Shown here: positions 24,184-63,966 of the stretch, piece after piece
How the letters are laid out: each line of letters begins with the position of its first letter
How positions within the stretch are numbered: position 1 is the stretch's first letter
Source: Capitella teleta
Lineage: Eukaryota > Annelida > Polychaeta > Capitellidae
NCBI GenBank assembly: GCA_000328365.1
Contig: KB310993.1
Location: forward strand, 358,153 to 422,152
Length of the DNA stretch: 64,000 bases
Reading direction: 5' to 3'
Made by a program: the position numbers and the translations under genes
Notes under the pieces: model-generated
Told to the model about the DNA's origin: nothing
What the model saw: only the letters and a program-made list of their open reading frames with translations
Databases searched by the model: none

Positions 24184-24189
24184 TTTATT
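24184..24189 (-). terminator. Candidate polyadenylation signal of spectraplakin
   Basis: AATAAA on the minus strand about 245 bases after the spectraplakin stop. The intervening 3' UTR includes an (AT)n run at 24257-24290. Confidence 0.5.
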
Positions 24190-24256
24190 GAGAAGAGCAT
24201 TATATAACAATAAAAAAATTCACATCTCATGCAGTTAAAAACACTCACACACAGTG

Positions 24257-24287
<31 letters not shown>

Positions 24288-24430
24288 ATAGTCACACCAG
24301 GCACTCAGAAAAAGATGAATAAAAACGGTTATAAAAAGAACACGGGTTCAATTGCTAGTAATACGACCCACGCCAATTCGCATACAAAAAAAATACAGTA
24401 GAAAAGAGCGAAGTTTTTGATTTGGAATAA

Positions 24431-51991
<27,561 letters not shown>

Positions 51992-53557
51992 CGTAACAAA
52001 GAATCATGCCAGGAAATTCAGATGATAATCCGTGAATTGAACACTTCCTGATGATGATGGCTTGCTGACAAAACCATAACAAACCCGCATGCAACGAGAC
52101 GGTGGTGTCGGGGGCCGTCTGTTTCGGGGGGTGCGAAGATGCAGTGTGACACGGAGGAGGTGTGGTTATGCCGAGGACAACTGACTGAATGACCAGAATA
52201 AAAACGACGCTCACACTGCAGTTACTCAATATGGTCCCCTCTGCTAGGATTGAATGTGTCACTCGGCTGAACTCCCATTCAGGTGTCTCTCAGGTAAACC
52301 GCCGCACAACGTCACCTGGCGAGTCAGTGCGTTATGATTTCAAATTAAAAATGCGTTGTGATTCTAATTTCAAAGTGCGTTATGATTCTGAACAAGTTTG
52401 TTGCGTTATAAATCCGATCTTCTCTTTCATGGATGCAAACGAGAATTGAAGAAATCATTTTTATGTACTACGTACTATACTGTACCTCCGCATTTGCAGT
52501 GATTTCATGCTAAGATTTCATTTCAAGCAGATTACAAAATTAATACCTAAATAATTATTTGCTTCTATCCCTTTCGAGTCAAAACCCAAAAGTCTTTCTG
52601 TGATACTTCCCTGGATTACATGTAAAGGCGCAATAAAATCAATCAGGTACTAGTAGTATTCATGATCAATAACACAGAAAATCGACCCCAATGGAAAAAA
52701 ATATAATAGAATGACCTGCATGAATGGTGTTTTTATTGGCAAATGAACAAAATTATGTGAAAAAGATGAACTGAAAAACGAGTTCCAATATCTGACTTCA
52801 TGGCTCAGCATTCAGCTGTCAAAAAGTGCACAAAATATGCAAATAAATAGATAGCTAAAAAATATATACAATTAAACAACAAAATACAAGCATCCATGGG
52901 CAGTTCTTCAACAAACGCCTTGATCATACAGACAATTTTGAGGATTACAAATTGGAAAAGCCAACAACATTTGAAAATGAATGCATCTATGAATATAAAA
53001 ATTCCTTCTTTATGATGGATGAAGTTTAGTGGCCACAGATAAACAATGCCACAAAATGTGTTGATCGTGAAGCAGAAATTAAAAAAATATATTTCCAGTT
53101 TGCAAAACAGAAACTCCTTGACATTTACTGTAAATATGTCAGTCGTTTGCTTTGCGACAACCGTGCACAAAATCAGATCTCCAAACCCCCTGTCTGTGCT
53201 GAATTACATCATGTTGTGTCTGCAAAAATGCACGATTACCATTTACTTCAACGAGAATCACTCGCTCAACAAACCCGTCAAAATAAACAAGCACAGCCAC
53301 GGAAAAAAAAAAAAAAAAAACCACTTGACAATGATGATAATTAAAATCATAAATAATCTCCATGTAATGATAAATCGAACAGTCATGATTCACATTATTT
53401 TTTTAAAAAGCCACAAATTGAGATATCTGAACACATACCGATTGCAATGAAGCACAGCTCATTGCGGCAAGACTACTTCAACAATAATTATTATATCACA
53501 AAACAACAGAGGAATGCTTTGATTATGAACGCAGCAGCCGCAGCAGCACAGCGATCA
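51992..53557. other. Spectraplakin 5' flank and MGAT5 3' UTR
   Basis: About 1.6 kb between two genes on the same strand. It must hold the spectraplakin promoter and the MGAT5 3' end. Four GCGTTATGATT-like units lie at 52327-52412. The AT-rich open frames near 52800-53170 look accidental. Confidence 0.5.
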
Positions 53558-56500
53558 TCATGAAACACAGTTCATGCACAGAGCCGTTTGACCCTTGATA
53601 TAATCGCGACAAGGACAAAGTCTTTTCAGATCCACGATAGCCCCCATGCAGCTGAAGAGCAAGTGCTCCTTCTGCAGAAAGCAGGCGCCTGTGGTTTCCA
53701 TGGCTGGGTAATAGATGTCGTCCTGCTGAGAGACTGTTGTGCAGGGCTGCGAGTTGTACTGCTTCAACATTTCAGCTGTGTTAAGTCTTGGAAAATGTGA
53801 TGGTTCACAGATGAGGTCTGTAACAAAAATATCCACGCTAATGATATTAGGGTGAGAGATTGATGCAATACCTTTCTGACGGCATGCGTCTTTGCAGGAC
53901 ACACCGGGGGCGGCAGTAATGACCTGAATACTGGACGCAGGGGGCCAGGGTTTCTCTGCATCCTGCCTGCAGAAGTCTTGGTGCAGAATGTACGCATTCA
54001 CACGCTGTAACATTCCTTCTTCTGTGAATTCATAAGGCATGTATGGCTACAGAGACAAGGCGTTATTGAGAGTGATGCCACATCCAAGATGCCCTACTTT
54101 TGGCGGTTCTTCTTTCAGGGCTTTTACGACCGCTTCCTCTAGGGCAACTTTGTCATCTATGTCGACCGTGATGACATTGGGAGACGCAATAAAGTCTTCA
54201 GCGTACGGATGCTGACTCGTCACCTGGAAGTGAGACCATAAAGCGTTAACACAATCAGTCATCAGCAGAAACACACAAGATCAAATCAAGCAGAACCACC
54301 TCATGTAAGAACAACCATTTAGACCAAAATCCCACGATAGCAATGCAAAAAGTGCCAAAACAGTTGAACAGCACCATTCAGCACTACTGTGTTGTGTAAG
54401 CAAAATATGCAAAAACGAAAACAAAAAGTTTCCTCAAATTGGTCTCAATGGATTCCAAAATGACAGCTTTTCATAAAAAGATTCATCCCATTTCGCAGAA
54501 CATTCACCTTTCGTGATGTAGGTTTACCACGGAAGAACTTTGTGTTTTCACTGTTATGTGGAGGGTCAAACTTGGGGTTGATGAATATGTTGCCGAGTGC
54601 GATCGCTTCAAGGGGAGCAGGACCCTCATAAGGGAAGCCCAGCCCAATAAACAGCTAAGGGTAAGAAGGTGAATACATAGTTAGGATGAGATTAGTGGGG
54701 TGCTCTTACTTTAGACTCTCTGAGCAGCGCATGGAGGTCAGGTCCACTCATGATACCGCAGCCAAGTGGAGTGACACTCACGGAACATAGTGAAGAACTG
54801 CTGTGGGTTGAGGTTCTGCATGCCCCATTGCGTCTTCAGGCGGTGGGCCTTGGCAAAAATGTCGTAGTTGTAAGCTGGCTCAGTGCCAAATGAGTCAATG
54901 ATCCTCAGCAAACAGCTGTGTTGAAATTGCATCTCAGGTTAAAGGAACAGGAGTAGACAAATAAAGATTTCAAAAATTCCAAAAATTTAAAGGAAGATAA
55001 TGATATGCAAATGATATGAAGAATAAAATGACAGCAAACATACACACTACTGAATAAAGTCAGTGTCAATCAATTCAAACCCCATAGACTGAAAGACTAT
55101 AAATGAAATTGAAGAAATCACATACAGAGCTTAAATGACCAATTACATAAAGTCTGCTAAATAATTGGAAGTAAAACCCTAGAACACTGGACTGAAATTG
55201 ACCTGCATGCACTGGACCCTGGGCTTTGAGGTCACGCTGAAAAACATTGCCCAAAAATGATAAAATGAGGGATACGAGACGAAGCAGCTAGGGCACTATT
55301 TATGAGGTAGGCAAGGCGCTGGAGCAGTACCTGAATTTGCCATAGCCTTGTTTGACCTTGCGTTTGAACTGCGTGAGGCCGACAATATCAGTGTAGAGCA
55401 GATCAAGAGGCAGTGTTGTCCTGCTCTGACATTGCGCCTCCGCTGAAGGGAACTTGACGAGAATCCTGTGAGAATGAATGAACAATAGATAGTGCACAAA
55501 TAAAAACAGTGAAAATGAGTGCAGCAGATGACTCCTCATGACTCCTCATTGGTCCGTTTAAATTGACCAAGCGTACTGATGGTCGGTTTAAATTTTGTTC
55601 AAAAATTCTGATTGGTCGATTTGAAGTCATGGTGGATCAAGAGAGATTATGCAAGTATTAATTATCATCAATGAAATGATGAAATAAATAATAAAAAGTT
55701 TATATTAGAGAACATCTATGAAACAATAAAACAGCCATTTCACTTCACTAATTACCAAATCGAACTCATCCCTGTTTTGGTCAGGGTCTTGATCTGATTT
55801 AAACCAGTTATGTCAGAATAAATCAGACTAAAATTCAAGGAAGGAGAAGCCTTCACTCGAGGACAGGTATCTCTTGCGCCCCTGACTGCTTTGGTCTTCT
55901 TAGTCCAAAGAAATCCGTCAGTGACAATGACTCCGTCATAGAGCATCCTAATAAATTCACGACCATTCACTTAGAGCAATAGATTAATCACTTAAACTTT
56001 AGATCAAACTTAATATAGGTCAAATTATGTAAACAATTCACTGACTGTTGCAACTGCTCCACTTCGCTGGTGATGATCAGGTCATGACCCAAAACGTAGA
56101 GCGCAGATATCAAATCGCTCCACTGCACCAACTCCCCTAAGGGTCCTCCTACCGAAGAAAACAGGGAACAAAAATCAACTTACAATTCAAAAGGCTAAGT
56201 ACAGCAATTGGAATTTCAAGCTGTAAGGGCATCTAACAAATCAGAAGATTATCAAACAATATGAAGAGTTAGAGTACAGACAAAGTCAGGGATTATTAGC
56301 AACAGTACAGCAGTGATTAACACCCATGCAGCTGGGGAAGGTTTCAAAAGCATTGATGAACAAACCTCAAGGGGAAATTGAGGGAAACAGTTCACAGTCC
56401 ACTGTTTCACGATAATTATTGTAACAGTTTGTATTGTAAAAGTTTAAGGCTTAAAAATTGCATTGCTTAACAATGAAATAAATATCAGACACGACAAAGG

Positions 56501-59356
56501 GAATTTGTTTCCCATTGCGCAAAAACTTCAACAGTGGATGTGTTGTTAATGAAGGCTAAATTTTTAAATTAAAAACATTCTGAAAATTAAATCGATGAAG
56601 AGGAGGTGGGTGGGGGGTATCAGACTGAAACAACATGCAGGAGGGGGGAGGCCATCTGCATCATAATCATCTTACCCTTGAAGCTTGTCTCAGGAATCTT
56701 GAATCCTGACTTGGAGCTAAGCAGACCCAGATGCACTAGAATCTGAAGAAACCCAAGCGATCAAACGGTGAAAATTAGACGAAGCAGCTGTTGAGAGATC
56801 CCGCATGCAGCTGAAGCACCTCCCACTGGCAAAGAATACCATCCCTCAACAGTCAATATCTGTCACCCATAAAGACTACTAGAGAGGGCAGACAAACACT
56901 ACAGCATTGATAGCAAGACAGTGATCAAACAAAGGTTAAAAGCCATTTTTCGCGTGACGGAAGAAATTTACATTGAGAGTTTGAGACAGGGCTGTCTGAT
57001 TTAAATCCCCATGATTCTATCGATTCACTCACCATTCCTGATCAAATCTAACTTCTTGATAGATATCTTCTTTATTAGTCATCAATTGTGCCTTCCTATC
57101 AAATTTAATCTGCTAATGTTTAAATTCATTCATTTGCGTTGACAGTGCAGCCATAATAGACTATATGGTTAAAGATAAAATTATTCGGTATAAACAAATT
57201 AGAGCAAAAGTTGAAGTGAATTATAACAATCTACATAAATTACTGTAGGAAAAACAGTCTAAATTAAGATGTCAATGACCCCATGATTAGTTGATTACTA
57301 GAGATGATTGATTACTATGCTGTTGACTGCAGATAGAGACGAGAAAAATAGCTCAGCGTTTATGAACATGCGAAAAAAGTATTCAGCCAAAATAAGCTTT
57401 GGAAAAAAAAGAAGTTATTTGAACTAAAAAATGATCAAAGGGGAAAAAAACAACCACCTGATAGTGAATTAGGTTACAAATAAGGCAGTTTAAAATTATA
57501 TATTGTGTACCCTTGTCAACTAGATGCACTAAATTCCAGTTTGACTCCAAGGTCAACAACCCTAAATGGACAAGAATCTGATGGAGAGCAACAGAGAAAA
57601 CCCAGATGAAAATTAGACATTTCAAAACAATATCTATCTCGCATAAATCTCCAACGCACCCGTTTCTGCGGCCGGTGCTGAAAGTCGTTCTGAGTTGAGA
57701 GACTTTTCGCCGCACGCAGCCAATTAGGCCACATGCGTTCAATTCGCATTTTCATCCATTCGTAATTATGCCTCTGTCCAGGATCCCGCAACAGATTAAG
57801 CAAACCATGCAAATCCAACTTCAAAGATGCCTGAATAAATAGAATAATTAGATTATATTTCATAAACTACATGCAGTCAAATGGCTAACTGACTTGTCGA
57901 GTGCCTGCTTCGCTATTGGACGTGTTGAACAAGCGCTGTTTTCTTCCGGTCAGCACGGGACACCACGTCTCAATCTGAAAGGCCAACATTTCAAGATGGT
58001 GGGGATGGAGTATGATTGACCTCTGACCTCACTGAGATAAATCCTAAAGGAGCACTCACTGCCGTCAACCCCGTAGTACGCGTAACATGAGTCTGATTTC
58101 CAATGGCTTCTCATCCACTGAAAAATCACAAATCATATCATAGCTTCAAATTTTTTTTTTTCACTTACAGCAATTTTTGCTGGGCACGATGGAAATTGTA
58201 AGAGTTCATCAGAGGTCACGGAGCAGTCTTCCTGAACTCCGAGGAGAAGATCTATAGATAGGAATTAAATTGATAAATACATGAACTTGTATAGTTATCC
58301 TTCAGATTATGAAGAAGCTCCTAAATGCAGGTAACTTAAGATATTGATATATATATCAATGATACATTCTGGAAGAATTTGAGAAGAAAATAGAATTAAA
58401 TAAAATTTACATTCAAAAATCTAAAAGTAAAATACATACAATAATCAAAAAAATACTGTAGATTATATAAAGTGAATTGAAAGTCATAACACATTAAATT
58501 TCATCTCATTTCATACAGCGTGCGCTCAATGCTGAAGAGACACAGAATGTAAAGAGCAAATCACACTTGTATAATTTAGTATAACAAAACAGCAAGTTAA
58601 GGTAAATCACAGTTTGTTTAATCAAATTAATCAAATCAAACTTAAAACTAAAGAAATGATTAATTAAATCTAGAACTACTGAATTTGTTTTTGAAAAATC
58701 AATAAACAACTTACCATCCGATTCTAAAGACAGATAAAAAACAAAATACAGAATGTACGCATGCCATCATACAGGGATTATGGGATGGGAGAGCACCACA
58801 ACTGCACTCACTGACCTTTAGCGTTCACTGGCTTCTCCTCGACCACTTTCTCTTCCTTAGAAAGAACGACGCGCTGCTCATGGTGCGAAGAACGCCTGAC
58901 CGAATGTGGTCTGACAGCAAGAGCGCTGACGTTGCTGCCAGCCGCTGCAGCGTCCAATCGGGCCTCAATACGCTCCAGCCGTTCCATCATGTCCTCCAGC
59001 AACACGGCCATCGTCTTCTTTAGATCTTTAACCAATACCTCACATAATTGTAACTCTTGCGTGTTCAGCAGAGCACTTACCGTATCCCGTCAGACGGCCG
59101 GTGTAGGGACCATCGACAGCGTTTTGAGAATCCTTCGCTAAAGACCGTACATATTTCTGGCTGAGTGCCAAGATTTCATCCTGGAAAAAAGAAGGTCGTG
59201 AGGGGTGACATCTAAGAGTGCCTGTACCTTGAGATTCTCGCTCTGTTCCTCGGACGTTTCGTTGAGCATCATGCTCACAAAGAGCAGACTCCAAACGAAA
59301 CCAACGGCACAGACCAACATGCCGAGACGGCGCACAGACCCCAGTTGCAGACGCAT
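53558..59356 (-). CDS. MGAT5: MGAT5 (GnT-V) N-acetylglucosaminyltransferase, about 17 exons
   Basis: Golgi type II enzyme that adds the beta-1,6 GlcNAc branch to N-glycans using UDP-GlcNAc. Exons (5' to 3'): 59356-59228, 59180-59081, 59025-58816, 58251-58169, 58117-58028, 57974-57894, 57830-57660, one of 57577-57511 or 56742-56676, 56148-56046, one of 55947-55756 or 55465-55331, 54915-54782, about 54763-54720, 54654-54508, 54223-54098, 54046-53872, 53817-53558. The anchor is near residues 11-32. Strong matches to human GnT-V: DGPYTG, DLKKTMAVLLED, CYAYYGVDGSECSF, GGPLGELVQWSDLISALY (whose Glu is probably the catalytic base), RIIDSFGTEPAYN, NLNPQQFFTMF, GLGFPYEGPAPLEAIA, TSQHPYAE, PYMPYEFTEEGMLQR and the Cys-rich end LCPCRDYIKGQTALC. 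About 75-80 residues expected between FFTMF and GIMSGPDL have no room here, so as given the locus is incomplete. Family assignment is certain. Confidence 0.93.
55331..55947 (-). other. MGAT5 second duplicated exon pair
   Basis: Exons 55947-55756 (192 bases) and 55465-55331 (135 bases) both enter and leave in phase 2 and share a C-terminal block: IYSDITGLNQIKTLTKTG against LYTDIVGLTQFKRKVKQG. Human GnT-V has IYIDIVGLAQFKKTLG at this point. The upstream copy carries a longer, unrelated first half. Either choice, or both together, keeps the frame. Confidence 0.65.
56676..57577 (-). other. MGAT5 duplicated 67-base exon pair
   Basis: Exons 57577-57511 (ILVHLGLLTLESNWNLVHLV) and 56742-56676 (ILVHLGLLSSKSGFKIPETS) are both 67 bases, both flanked by AG and GT, and both fit the same phase (0 in, 1 out). 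The downstream copy keeps the family's SGFKIxET segment. The upstream copy diverges there and has a weaker donor (GTACAC versus GTAAGA). Intron bases just upstream of both acceptors are also alike, including GTCTAATTTTC, so the duplication covered more than the exon. Confidence 0.75.
58517..58723 (-). other. MGAT5 candidate microexons of 9 and 15 bases
   Basis: 58723-58715 (AATCGGATG) lies between CTTTAG and GTAAGT; 58531-58517 lies between CTTCAG and GTATGA. Both keep phase 1 between exons 59025-58816 and 58251-58169, so each may be included or skipped without changing frame. They would add 3 and 5 residues in the stem region before the catalytic domain. Confidence 0.4.
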
Positions 59357-62300
59357 CGTCTGCAAAGAAGATTGAAATCAGTCTTGCAGGTAACGGCCAC
59401 GTTTCAATTTTCAACACAGCCAGACGGTGTCAAGCATCATAGATTGCCTCTGCACCTGTTGGTTTTAAGTTTCAATTTTTATATTTCATTTCTATCAAGT
59501 GCCACCGGCTCCCCTGTACCGTACAACATGTGTATCTCTAAGATATGAATAAATATATAGAAGTATACCGGGTATCGCGCATTCAACTAATCACAGCAAC
59601 ACAAAACAACGAAATGTCAGAATGACCTGGATGATTAAGACAAATCACAATGCAATGCATCACTTGAGAAATAGCACAAGACGCAGATTCACTTGCCTGT
59701 CAGCAGAATCGTAAAAGTGGGATTAATTGAAGTTAACACGATGCACATCGAGGAAACAGGCGTGGTCCATTAACTCCATTCAAAGCAATGACAATAAACA
59801 ACCCCTTGAACGTTAGCAAACATCCTTGAACACAAAATGCTGAGTGCTACACGTACTCAGCTGCCTTCCAAAGACCAACAGAATCCTATTCTTGATGACT
59901 TCTGTTGATATATAGTAATAGTTTGGTCTTTAGGAGTTACGTAGTTGGCTTTGTCGCCAGAGAGCTGGGTAGAAGCACTGGCTTAATGCACCCTCCCTTT
60001 ACCCCTCTTTCAGAGTTAGGTACATGCACAGCACAAATCACCGAGCGAAAGCGTTGTCTGCTCATTATCAGAGAGGGGAGAAGAACCGCTGGAGGCAACA
60101 CTTGAAAACTAGCTCTGCTGATGTTCTCCCGAATGCGTAAAAGTATCCAGTGGAAGCTCAAGCATTAAATCAGATGCAATGCGGTTAAATGAAGCAATTG
60201 GGCCCAGTTGGATTGTTACCTCACAACTCTTATTATTCATGACAACAATCATTCATGACAGAAGAAGACGGCCTTCAACTGTATAAGTAGTTCAGACTTC
60301 CACAAAAAAAAATCAATACTGTATATATTTATATTTATATTACATAAGAAGTAGCTCAAGACTTTAATGGAAAAAAAAATCAATATATATATATATATAT
60401 GTGTGTGTATATATAATTACCGGTATTATATATTGCATTTATACCGTACGTCTTTACAGAGTGAATTGATAGAAAAGCCAAATGCCAACAAATTAAGTTC
60501 GTATACCAGTAATTAAACTAATTAATAATAAAGTTCGTGAAAAAATCAATGTTAACAAGCCTCTTGAAAGATAACGCCGATAAGTAAGTAATGGTAATCA
60601 GAGTTCTTGAAATATAAATAATTAAGAGAAGATGAATTACTATGTATACCCACTTGAGAGCGATAAACACATTGATGTGTAGTTATCTCGGCAACCAGTT
60701 CAAGTAAAATGAAAAGATTGTCAAGCAGGGAGGTTTGATATCAATCAATACATACCCAATATACACGCACCTTATACTACAAAGGACATCTTCTGAGTCA
60801 ATCTACAACTGGGTACATCCTTTGTCAAAAAAGAAATCTTCCTGGAATGACACGTACGGCACTCAATGCACTGGTCCACAATACCACAATTCATGAGCCG
60901 TTTGAGTAATCGATAAAAAATAACCACTGACGAGTTCTTCGTCTATTTTAATTAATATTTATTAGCTTATTGGTTATGTAACGACTCAACTCATCGCTCT
61001 CCAACCAATAATAGATCTACTCAAAACAATCAGATATAAGCCACTGTTTTCCTTCAATAAAATCATTGTATTACGAACTTGTGTAACGTGTCTTGCATCG
61101 TTATAGTTACACAGGTAACATAATTTAAATACTCTCAACAGTTGTGCACTCATAATGAACGATCATAGATTTTCTAGTGCAGATTGAAACACAATAACAA
61201 TTTACACTTATGCATTTTCAAGTTTTTAACTGCCGTATATATTAGGCAATGCGGGCATTCATCTGTTGTTCTGTTTTGTATTTTCTGAGTGGTGAATCTT
61301 TAGATCGAGCGCAGGGTCTTCTGTCAACGAGTTTTCAAAACATTTCCTTTTTCCCTCATAACACAAACAGTACTCTGTTACTGTGGTTTGTGTTATACTC
61401 ATTTAACTTCATACTCTTTTGTTTGTGTTGTTATTTGGTTTCCCTTGATGAGCTGGATGATCCAAGCCCGCCACTATATATGAACACCGGTAAACGTTTC
61501 TCTTTGCCTTGTCACATTTGGAGTCGAATACAATCATCAACAAGATTCCAAACATGAACTTTGAAACAATGGACGATAATACATAAATACAATCTCTATA
61601 TTAATTATTAAATACCATCAACTAATAGTAATAATAATTTAAAAGCTGCACTTCATTATGGAATTTCACTTTAAAAAATTTACCTAGTTACAACTTGAGA
61701 ATATGACAAGTTGAAGAACAGACAGTTCGGCTGTTTCTGCCGCTCACCTTGCTCACCATGTTGATCAAACTCAATGAGACTAATAAATATAGCATGAATA
61801 GCAGGCTAGGCCAGGTCATCTGGTCATTATATGATGATGCAACCACTCTACGACAGGTCTAGACACAGCTTGTCACACAGATGGCAGGCTTTCAGAGTAA
61901 AACGAATGGGCTATGCTAAAAATTAATTGATTATTCATTCCCATTTATCGTTAAATTTATATAATGGTATTAAACATCGATTCCCACCATTATGGACATG
62001 AGAGAAAAACTCAAAAGAATCCTCATCCCAGGCAACAAGATTTTCCAATATTCCACGAATGTCGATGATGGCAAAAGAACTAAACATGTCACCGCTTGAC
62101 TGATTGATCAGATGCCATCATGCCAGCGGCATGGAAATCATATCTCAGAGCAGCTTTTATGCTCAATGCATTGACTTTTACACATGCAGGGTACCACCAC
62201 TTGGTCGATCAACTGTGATTATCCTTCACAATACATGTATATCCAACAGAAATATCAGATATCTCTGTATTCTTGTGAAATTAGCGAAAACTGGACAGAA

Positions 62301-63639
62301 ATTGTACTGAAGCCATGAACAACGAAACTAGTACATTTTATGGTTATTAAACACTAAAAAGCATGTCCCTTGAAGCTTCCGTCGCGCTAAAGGCAAAATC
62401 ACGAGTCACCAAAAGGCTGATTGTGATTGCGGAATGCTATCAATTGGTGCTATGAGTCAATAGAACATCACTTAAAATTCAGTTCTCCATCCCTTTAAAT
62501 TATTCTGAGAGTGTACAATTTGCATGTTGCTATGCATTTGGCCAGAATTGCAGAGTAACAGAGGAAATATAATGATAACAAATTATAATTCAAAATCATA
62601 ATGAATGCGAAGTAGTGGGCTAACCTGGCCACAAACTCAGGACCTCAGAGAGGCGACATTTAATGGCAGTCAGGCAGGAAAACTGACTGAGCCAGTCAAA
62701 AGGTAAAGGTATCTTAATGTAAAGTTATGGCAATATGATCATCTTGAAGCCCATGCAGGTAACAATATCTTTATCAGGCATGGGATTTTCCCAAACTGAA
62801 AATTCATGAAAATATATTGACATGGAAATGCAAGTGCCAAAGGCACTTGCAAACTAGGGGGGTCTGGGGGTATGCTCCCCGATGAAATTTTTGTGATTTT
62901 TGAATGAAAATCTAGCCATTCTACGCATTTCTGAATCAAATTCAGACTTATTATTAACACTACTGTCGACAATCTTCACTTCACAATCACCTCGTTTCAT
63001 AAAAACCGGCATCGTTCCTTCATCGATCAACGCAAGTAGCGCCTTGTTTCTGATTTGCTTTCCAATTGCAGCCACGTGCGTGTGACACAGTTTGGAGCAC
63101 GCTGATTTTCGCAGCATTTTCCAGCCCTCGAAAGCCTTCTAAAAATCGCACCAGGCGCGCCACCGCTCACTAAAAGCGCGCGCTATGCGCTGCTGTACCG
63201 TTGCTGCTGCGTGTGGCATGTGGTCGCCCGGCCGGTCGCAGTTGAGCTGCCTCACCCGGCCCGCCGCAGCTGTCGAAGCCAGGGAGCGCCAAGTCCAGAA
63301 ATAACCCACTCCTAATTGCTTCCCAAGATCTCCCCGGATTTGCATCGATCTCAGGAATGACCCAAATGGCCTCAAAAATTCCGGAATTCCGGAAAAATCC
63401 CATGCCTGCTTTATACAAATGAATCAAACATATAATCCTAAGCAATAATTTATAAAGTGAAGACCTGTATAAAAACCTACAGAAAGAGCTTTAGTAGCTT
63501 TAAGTCAGCTTCAATAGTAGAGTCATACCTTAGGATACATTACTTAGGTATCACTGATCGAAGGATTATACAATACATGACATCATACAGCAGAGATATA
63601 TCGGGCGAGGTCTGTATGGCGTCTCGCAGTAGAAGTTCA
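59357..63639. other. Upstream of MGAT5; no gene found
   Basis: A possible acceptor (TTCTTTGCAG) directly before the MGAT5 start hints at an untranslated first exon further upstream, not identified. A weak tRNA-like remnant lies at 62617-62705 on the minus strand (A box TGGCTCAGTCAG, poor B box). The CCCCCAGACCCCCC-bearing block at 62830-62885 looks like a fragment of a dispersed repeat. An 87-codon minus frame at 62854-63117 is not recognised. Confidence 0.4.
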
Positions 63640-63966
63640 GGCGCCTGTTTTTCTTTCAACTTCAACTTAGACCGTGACGTCACGGTCCAAACCTCGTTTC
63701 GGCCCACTGGATAAGAGGTCACAACCGAGAACATGGAAGTTATGGAACAGTTTCACGTTCAACTAAAGTCTCGCAAGTTTTGGCTGTTAACTTGTTATGC
63801 ATGCTTAGATGCTAGAAATATAATGTAGAAATTACTTGTCACATGACAATGGGCGAGACAACATCCAAAGTCTCGTAAAGCGTTTTTCTTGCAACGCATG
63901 TCTGGTCCAATAATTTCTCTGGTTCTGATGTCACGGTCCAAGTTAAAGTTGAAAGAAAAAGGCGCC
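63640..63966. mobile_element. MITE with 41-43 bp inverted ends
   Basis: The left end (63640-63682) and right end (63926-63966) are inverted repeats: GGCGCC, a T run, CTTTCAAC, TTYAACTT, then GACCGTGACRTCA. No transposase lies between. No clear target-site duplication. The left arm runs into the 18-bp palindrome GACCGTGACGTCACGGTC (63670-63687), which contains a perfect CRE (TGACGTCA). Confidence 0.7.

Noticed and set aside
52805-53170. 121-codon minus-strand open frame rich in Phe, Ile and Cys
   Set aside because: Lies in the AT-rich MGAT5 3' flank; composition is what random AT-rich sequence gives.
54047-54097. In-frame extension of the MGAT5 exon after EEPPK
   Set aside because: It ends in a stop formed by the acceptor TAG; splicing at GTAGGG restores the conserved PYMPYEFT junction.
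59040-59417. 125-codon minus-strand frame overlapping MGAT5 exons 1-2
   Set aside because: It is an out-of-frame shadow; the spliced model in the other frame matches the GnT-V N-terminus.
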